64,000 nucleotides of DNA from Trametes villosa. Taxonomy: Eukaryota > Basidiomycota > Agaricomycetes > Polyporales > Polyporaceae. Made by a program: the position numbers and the translations under genes. How positions within the stretch are numbered: the first letter of the stretch is position 1; every line of letters begins with the position of its first letter. The stretch is taken from contig PUDQ02000033.1 of the NCBI GenBank assembly GCA_002964805.2, positions 1,488,001 to 1,552,000 on the forward strand, written 5' to 3'. Under the pieces are notes generated by a model. That model ran no database searches. It was not told where the DNA came from and saw only the letters and a list, made by a program, of their open reading frames with translations. Shown here piece by piece: positions 59,001-64,000 of this stretch.

Positions 59001-59594
59001 TCGACACACTTGCGCAGACTCGGGCGCATACACAAAGCTGCTGCGGTATACCAAGCTTGTATTCCGTACCGAGGCCTATGGACGAGTAGAGATGCTGATA
59101 CAAGAGAACGACTGTGTGGTTGGTGGTGGTAGTAGCTATGACAACACGAGGGGCAGACAGAGACATCGGACACAGACGCAGACGGGAACAAGAGACGCGG
59201 ACGCTTAGTGAGGGTATGGACCGGGGCGGGAACTTTGCAGGAGAGTAGACGATGCAACAGACCGAACCGAACCGAGACGTATGAATAAATATAGGTACCG
59301 GGCGGGACGGAACGAGCGAGTGGGTGGGTGGGTGCTATGCACGAGGTGGCAGCGGCGAGGCGGATGAGGACGCGTTAGGCGCCCCGCCGACGTCCGGGTG
59401 TGGCGGGCGTCGGCGAAGCGGACCCCACGAGGGGCGCTCCTGGTGCGCACCCGAGACGAGATGTGGGTATGTCGTCTTTCGGGGTGGCCGGAGCAGGTGT
59501 CGCACACTTGGCGGCTATCGAGTCGAAGAGCGAGGACGCCGAAGAATTTGCAGCAAGTATAACACATTCAGACGCTGAGATGGAAGTACGAACG
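56036..59594. other. Gene-poor region, right part
   Basis: About 3.5 kb with no supported gene. TATATAG at 56068-56074 (minus) probably serves the small membrane protein. Frames up to 322 codons (58289-59257 minus) lack motifs and typical introns. A (gggt)n-like run lies near 59318-59333. Base composition is less GC-rich than in neighbouring genes. This is compatible with decayed sequence. Confidence 0.4.
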
Positions 59595-62500
59595 TTACGA
59601 CCCCGCGGCGAGGATGGTCGCAAGGTCGTGCTCGTTGGCGGCATAGAGTTGGCGGGAACGAGCCTTCAGGCGCACTGTAGAAGACACAACGCGATTAGTA
59701 CCTAGCGCGTCGCTCACGAGGCATAAAAAAACTCACGCATGCGGTCGAAACTGAGAAGCGCGACCTTCGCTGCACTCGAAGTGTCCTTGGCCGCAGAACC
59801 ATCCCCCCGGAGGAGCGCAGACCGGTCGGTCCAGTGCTCGTCCTGCCACAGCGCCGCGCGCAGGATGAGGTCGTCCATGTTGCGCGCGCCGCTCGTGAAG
59901 TCGATCTGCTCTGTCCGAACGTTGAGGTTGGACAGGTAGTTGCCGCGCGAGGTGAGGACCTTGAGCGACGTCGCGTGTGACCGGACGTGCGTTGAGATGT
60001 ACTCGAGCGCGGCGCCGGCGGCCTGACCGAGGGGGGTCGCGTTCGTCGACTGGCTGTCGAGCTCCATGACCACGGGGAGGGGCACGACGAGTGTCCAGCG
60101 GCCGCTCTCCACCAGAGCGGAGAACTCCGAGAGCGACGAGAGGACAATGTTGGTGTCGACGACGAGGATCGTGTAGCCGGGGACCATCTGGAGGGTCTGG
60201 CGCACGGGCGCCGCTTTCCTCGCAGGCGAGCTTCGTGAGCGGCGGCTTGGTGACGCCTGCTGCCCAGACTCAAGAAGCGCCTCGAGATACCGCCGGCGCG
60301 CCTGGAATAGCACAGAAGACATGTTAGCTTCGTGCTCAGAAGAACTAAACCTGGCACAGCGGCTCACCTTCAGCCGCCTGACCTCCTCCGAGTCCTCCTC
60401 GTTGTCCTCGGCGTCCTCGCTCAGGTCATCGTCCGCCTGCCCGTCTTCCATGTCGTCCACCTCCATCGAGTCGTCCTCCCAGCGCGTCCCGCGCATGCGC
60501 GCCTCCTCCGCGTCGCGCGCGCGCTGCGCCTCCTCGCCCCAGCGCGCGACCTTCGCCGCGAGCGCGCCCTCGACGCGCCAGCACGGGCGGCCGTCCTCGG
60601 GCGCGGCCGCGACGAACTTGAAGCCGTGCACGTCGCGCGCGATGCGCAGGCCCGCGCGCGTGAGGCGCACCCAGCGGCGCTTGTCCGGCACGCTGTCGCT
60701 CGCGCCCTCGCGCTCGTCCGCCTCGTCCTCGACGACGCCGTCCATCGCCTGGTCCGCGGCCTCGACGCGGTCGAGCACCTCGACCTCGATGTTGCGCTCC
60801 TCGCCCGCGGTGTCCGCGTCCTTCGTCCAGAACCCGCGCTCGAAGACCTTCTTGCCGCCCCAGCCCATGCCGCGGATGCACCAGTCCTCCGGGAGCGGCT
60901 TGCAGCCGCTCGTGAGGAGGAGGCCGCTCTCGGCGCTCACCTTCTGGTGCTCGCGAAGGATGTCGCGGCGGGGAATGCTGCTGGAGAGGAAGGAGGCGAG
61001 ATCTTCCCAAGGCACCGAGCGCTCGAGTGCTGCCCGGGCGGTTTGGTCCCGGAGGACGGTGCCGAGGAACGTAAGGATGACCGTGTTGTAAGGGTTGAGC
61101 GTTGGCGTCGCGTATTCGCTGGGCCGGCGCAGGGGATGGCGGAGGGTGTGCGAGAGCATGACGAAGGTGAGTTCCATTGCAAGCTGGAGCGCGGCAGGAA
61201 GCTCTGGCTCCGTGGATGTCGGAGAGGGCACCTCGCCCGCAGGAAGGGCGGCCTTGTCGTCAACGTCCTCGTCGTCGATCTCCATCTTGGAGAGGTCGCC
61301 GTCGAGGCGCTTAGCCATCAGTACCTTGATCTTCCCCGCAGTCGCGCCGTTCGCGAGCACCGGGCTAGCGCCAGGGGCACCGGGTGTACGCGACTCGATA
61401 CCCGCGACGCGCCTCAGGACAGCGGTGGGCCGGCCGTACTCGAAGAGCGAGCCGATGTTGATGAGCGCCATCATTATCCATTCCCGCTCTTCAACTTGCT
61501 CGCCGTCTGGCAGATGAAGTTAGCGCGCGTCCAGTAAGATGAGATGTGCGCCACGGCGAAACGTACCTCCGATCTGGAGCTTTTCTCGGAAGCGCTCCAG
61601 AACGCGCTTGAAGTCGTCCAGCTGGATGTTCGTGAACAGCATCCCGTGGAGACAGACGAAAAGTTCTGTCAGACGCGCATCGGGCGCTTGACGCCGCGCC
61701 TGCGCCGTGGGCGACCACATCGCGAGGACCGACTCGCGCGCCGTGGAGAACGGGTGGAATGCAACCATGCTATACACACGGAAGCGTTAGCAATCATGCC
61801 GCAGCGAACTATCCCTGCGGACTTACCTCTTCACGAAGTGGTACACGCCGCGCAGCTCCTCATCCGTACCGTCCTTGTCGCGGCACAGCAGCCCGAGGTG
61901 ATGCTGCAGCTTGCCGGAATTGGGCGTGATCGCGAGGCCCCGCGCAAACCACTCCTTCGCGACCTGTCGCCACCGCTCCTTGTCTGGGTCCAGCTCCATG
62001 AGCCGCGCCGCCTCCTGGCCGACGCTAGGGATGTTCTGCATATGCACCGCGCCACCGGCTATCGCGTCCGCGCCGACCGGCATCTCGGCCTCCGAAGATT
62101 GCGGGCTGTCGTCGATTCGTGCGGGCGTCGGAGAGACCGCGTTGGAAGGGACGTCCTGCGCGTCGGTAGGGGCGTTCGGGGTTGACGGCCTTGGCGTGTG
62201 CGCGACCAGCAGGTTGTTCTTCGCTACGGCCGAGGTCGTGAGAGCATTGCTCGGGGTGTGCGTCCCCTCCACCAACGCGCTCACGGCCATCCAATACCGG
62301 GAAAGGTCGCCCAAAGCCTCGAGGAACGCGCCGCGATACTGCACATAGTTGCGCTCCTCGAACAGCCCGCCGTAGAACACGTACGCGTAGTTCAGGAATT
62401 GCTATGAAGGAGCGCAGTCAGCATCCGCAGTCCGTTAGCGTCTCGAACGAGCTTACCTGCAAGTACTCAAGCGCCACTGGGGACGTTGTTGGAGGTCGCG

Positions 62501-63794
62501 CCGCATGCCGTAGGGACTCGAGCAGGTGGTAGAAGGCGTGCGACCACAGGCGAATGATGAGGTTGTACTTCTGAGGGATATTCTTGAGCGACGCGGGAAC
62601 GGTGGGCGCTAACGTCAGCGCGAGCATCTCACGGATGCTCTCCGCAAGCCTGGAGAACGTCAGTGTTATCGGCGGACCGGGAGAACGTAGAAGAGAGGAG
62701 GCTCACGCTCGGTGGTCCGCGACCAGTTTACGCCAACGTTCTGACTCTTCCTCCTCGTTGCCCGCAGGTCGCGATACACCAGTACTTGCTGGACGCCCCT
62801 TGATGAGGACACCGGGTCTGTGAGCACCACGGTCGTTCTCATCTGCGCGCTCGCGATCGTTCCCCAAGAGCTTGCTCTCGAGCCCGCTGATGTTGCGGTA
62901 CACCTCCTTGAGCTTGCGCGAGAAGGCGTTGGCGCTAGATGCACTATCCTCCGATTTCCTGCTAGGATTTGAGGAATCGAAGAGCGCGGAGGAGGCGGAG
63001 GAGGAGTCGGTAGTCGCGGAGGAGAGTGTAAAATTAGATGAGATCGTAGAGTGCGCATATGATACCGAAGATGTTGAAGACGCCGATACCCAGTCGCCCG
63101 ATGATTTCGGTGTTGGAGTTGGACGACCGACATTAGAAGATGTTGTAGGCGCAGTGGTACCGTGTTGACGATTCTGGGAGGAAAAGAGGACCGCGTCGTG
63201 CTTGCGCGGATCGAACAGTTGCCGATGCGCATCCGCGCCGCTGCGCGGGGGTTGGGAGGGTTGGGCTCGCGAGGGGGCCACGCGCGGAGAATGCGAGCTT
63301 GATGCACCGTCTGACATCGCTTCGGGTTCAGAGGTAATGGCGGGTCTTCGCACTGGGTCGGCGTTCGGGTTGTAGAGTTTGCCGGGGCTCCCGTTCGCGG
63401 CAGGCCGTGCATGTGAAGCTCTTGGCGACCCGTAGGAGGAGATCTTGAGGCGGCGCGAAAAGTCCTCAGGGTCTGCGTCCATGTGAGATGGGGACGCCTC
63501 CGAGACAACGATGTTTGGACTGGGGATAGGTGGCGCATGTAATCTTCGCGGCGAGGACGGGCGCGTGTTGGTGGGTCTGGACGAGGTTGAGGGTTGTGCC
63601 CTGTCGGGCCGCTCGCGTGGTACGGCAGTCCTGTATCGCGCAAGAACGTGAGGCAACACGCAAGCCAGGTCATAAGAGGATACGTACGCTGCCTGTTTCC
63701 GCCTGAGAGCGATAATCTTGTCAGCGATGTCCGGCTCTCTCTCCTTGCCCTTCCTCGACGCCGTAGCGATTTTGGTCTGGGTGGGCTCCGTCAT
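59595..63794 (-). CDS. EST1/SMG6-like protein with C-terminal PIN nuclease domain
   Basis: SMG5/6/7 family: telomerase-associated Est1 and nonsense-mediated decay factors. About 1,250 residues. The N-terminus MTEPTQTKIATASRKGKERE is followed by a disordered Ser/Pro-rich region to about residue 280. The 14-3-3-like/TPR domain contains YNLIIRLWSHAFYHLLESLR, FYGGLFEERNYVQYRGAFLE, ARGLAITPNSGKLQHHLGLL and FHPFSTARESVLAMW. The middle region has MALINIGSLFEYGRP and ELTFVMLSHTLRHPLRRPSE. The PIN domain keeps its acids: ILVVDTNIVLSSL, VVPLPVVMELDSQSTN, ARNMDDLILRAALW, LLSFDRMLRLKARSRQ. The C-terminus is ANEHDLATILAAGS (TAA at 59597-59595). Retained acids favour an active SMG6-type nuclease over SMG5. 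Confidence 0.92.
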
Positions 63795-64000
63795 GAGTGT
63801 GTAAAAGAGGCAGCAGTGAGCGCGTCGACGCGCTGAAAAGGAAGTGATGGATGGAGGAAGAGAAGGAAGACGGCGGAGAGAAAGAGAGGGAGTGCTGCGA
63901 TGCGCAGTGAGGGGGAGGAATGCTAGCGGGATCTGCCCTCAGCCAATTGCGAAGTCACTGGCCTGCGCACTCCGCAGTCACCACCGCTGCGCATTTCAGA
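63795..64000. promoter_or_regulatory. EST1/SMG6 5' flank
   Basis: About 200 bases upstream of the EST1/SMG6-like start. It has a purine-rich stretch on the plus strand (CT-rich leader on the coding strand). No TATA box recognised. Confidence 0.4.

Noticed and set aside
58289..59257. 322-codon minus-strand frame
   Set aside because: No motif, odd composition rich in Cys/Arg/Ser, no splice pattern; likely chance.
59318..59333. Short gggt repeat resembling telomeric DNA
   Set aside because: Only three to four units and not the TTAGGG-type repeat; simple low-complexity run.

Overview
This window is nuclear DNA from a filamentous basidiomycete, most likely a mushroom-forming Agaricomycete and possibly a Polyporales species. 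The evidence is: GC-rich sequence; genes broken by many introns of about 50-60 nt with GT..CTNAC..AG signals; genes packed on both strands; and best-recognised products that are conserved eukaryotic or fungal single-copy proteins. No bacterial operon, CRISPR array, tRNA, rRNA or intact transposon was seen. Gene spans below run from start codon to stop codon and include introns; exon joins were inferred by eye from reading frame and family conservation.

Layout, left to right. 1-2 kb: a degenerate gene remnant, then MOG1 (-). 2.2-5 kb: kinetochore NDC80 (+). 5-7 kb: GC-rich non-coding DNA. 7-9.4 kb: a TmpA-like membrane protein (+). 10-12 kb: an ERI1-type exonuclease (-). 12.4-14.1 kb: CMS1 (+) facing mL60/MRPL31 (-). 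14.4-18.8 kb: SF3A1 (+) facing a tail-anchored UBE2J E2 (-). 19.2-20.8 kb: mS37 (+) and ATG8 (+). 22.3-29.1 kb: a four-TM protein (+), RAD57-like recombinase (-) and HID1 (-). 29.6-34.1 kb: glutamate decarboxylase (-) divergent from POLD2 (+). 34.3-39.7 kb: a hypothetical protein (-), a GPI-type cupredoxin (+) and PET100 (+). 39.8-43 kb: two tandem serine/threonine dehydratases (-). 43.5-46.6 kb: GH31 alpha-xylosidase (+). 47.3-52.7 kb: CMC2 (-), transketolase (+), QCR7 (-) and NDK1 (+). 52.7-59.6 kb: a gene-poor stretch holding one small membrane protein. 59.6-63.8 kb: an EST1/SMG6 protein with a PIN domain (-).

The genes do not form a pathway cluster. Several are mitochondrial (mL60, mS37, PET100, CMC2, QCR7) and many sit head-to-head over short shared promoters. 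The points most worth a second look are a 6-nt microexon in transketolase that carries the cofactor-site histidine and whose skipping would stay in frame, a GC-AG intron in HID1, an ERI1 exonuclease with an N-terminal membrane segment, the tandem dehydratase pair, a TmpA gene whose last exon contributes only the stop codon, and the 7-kb gene-poor stretch.
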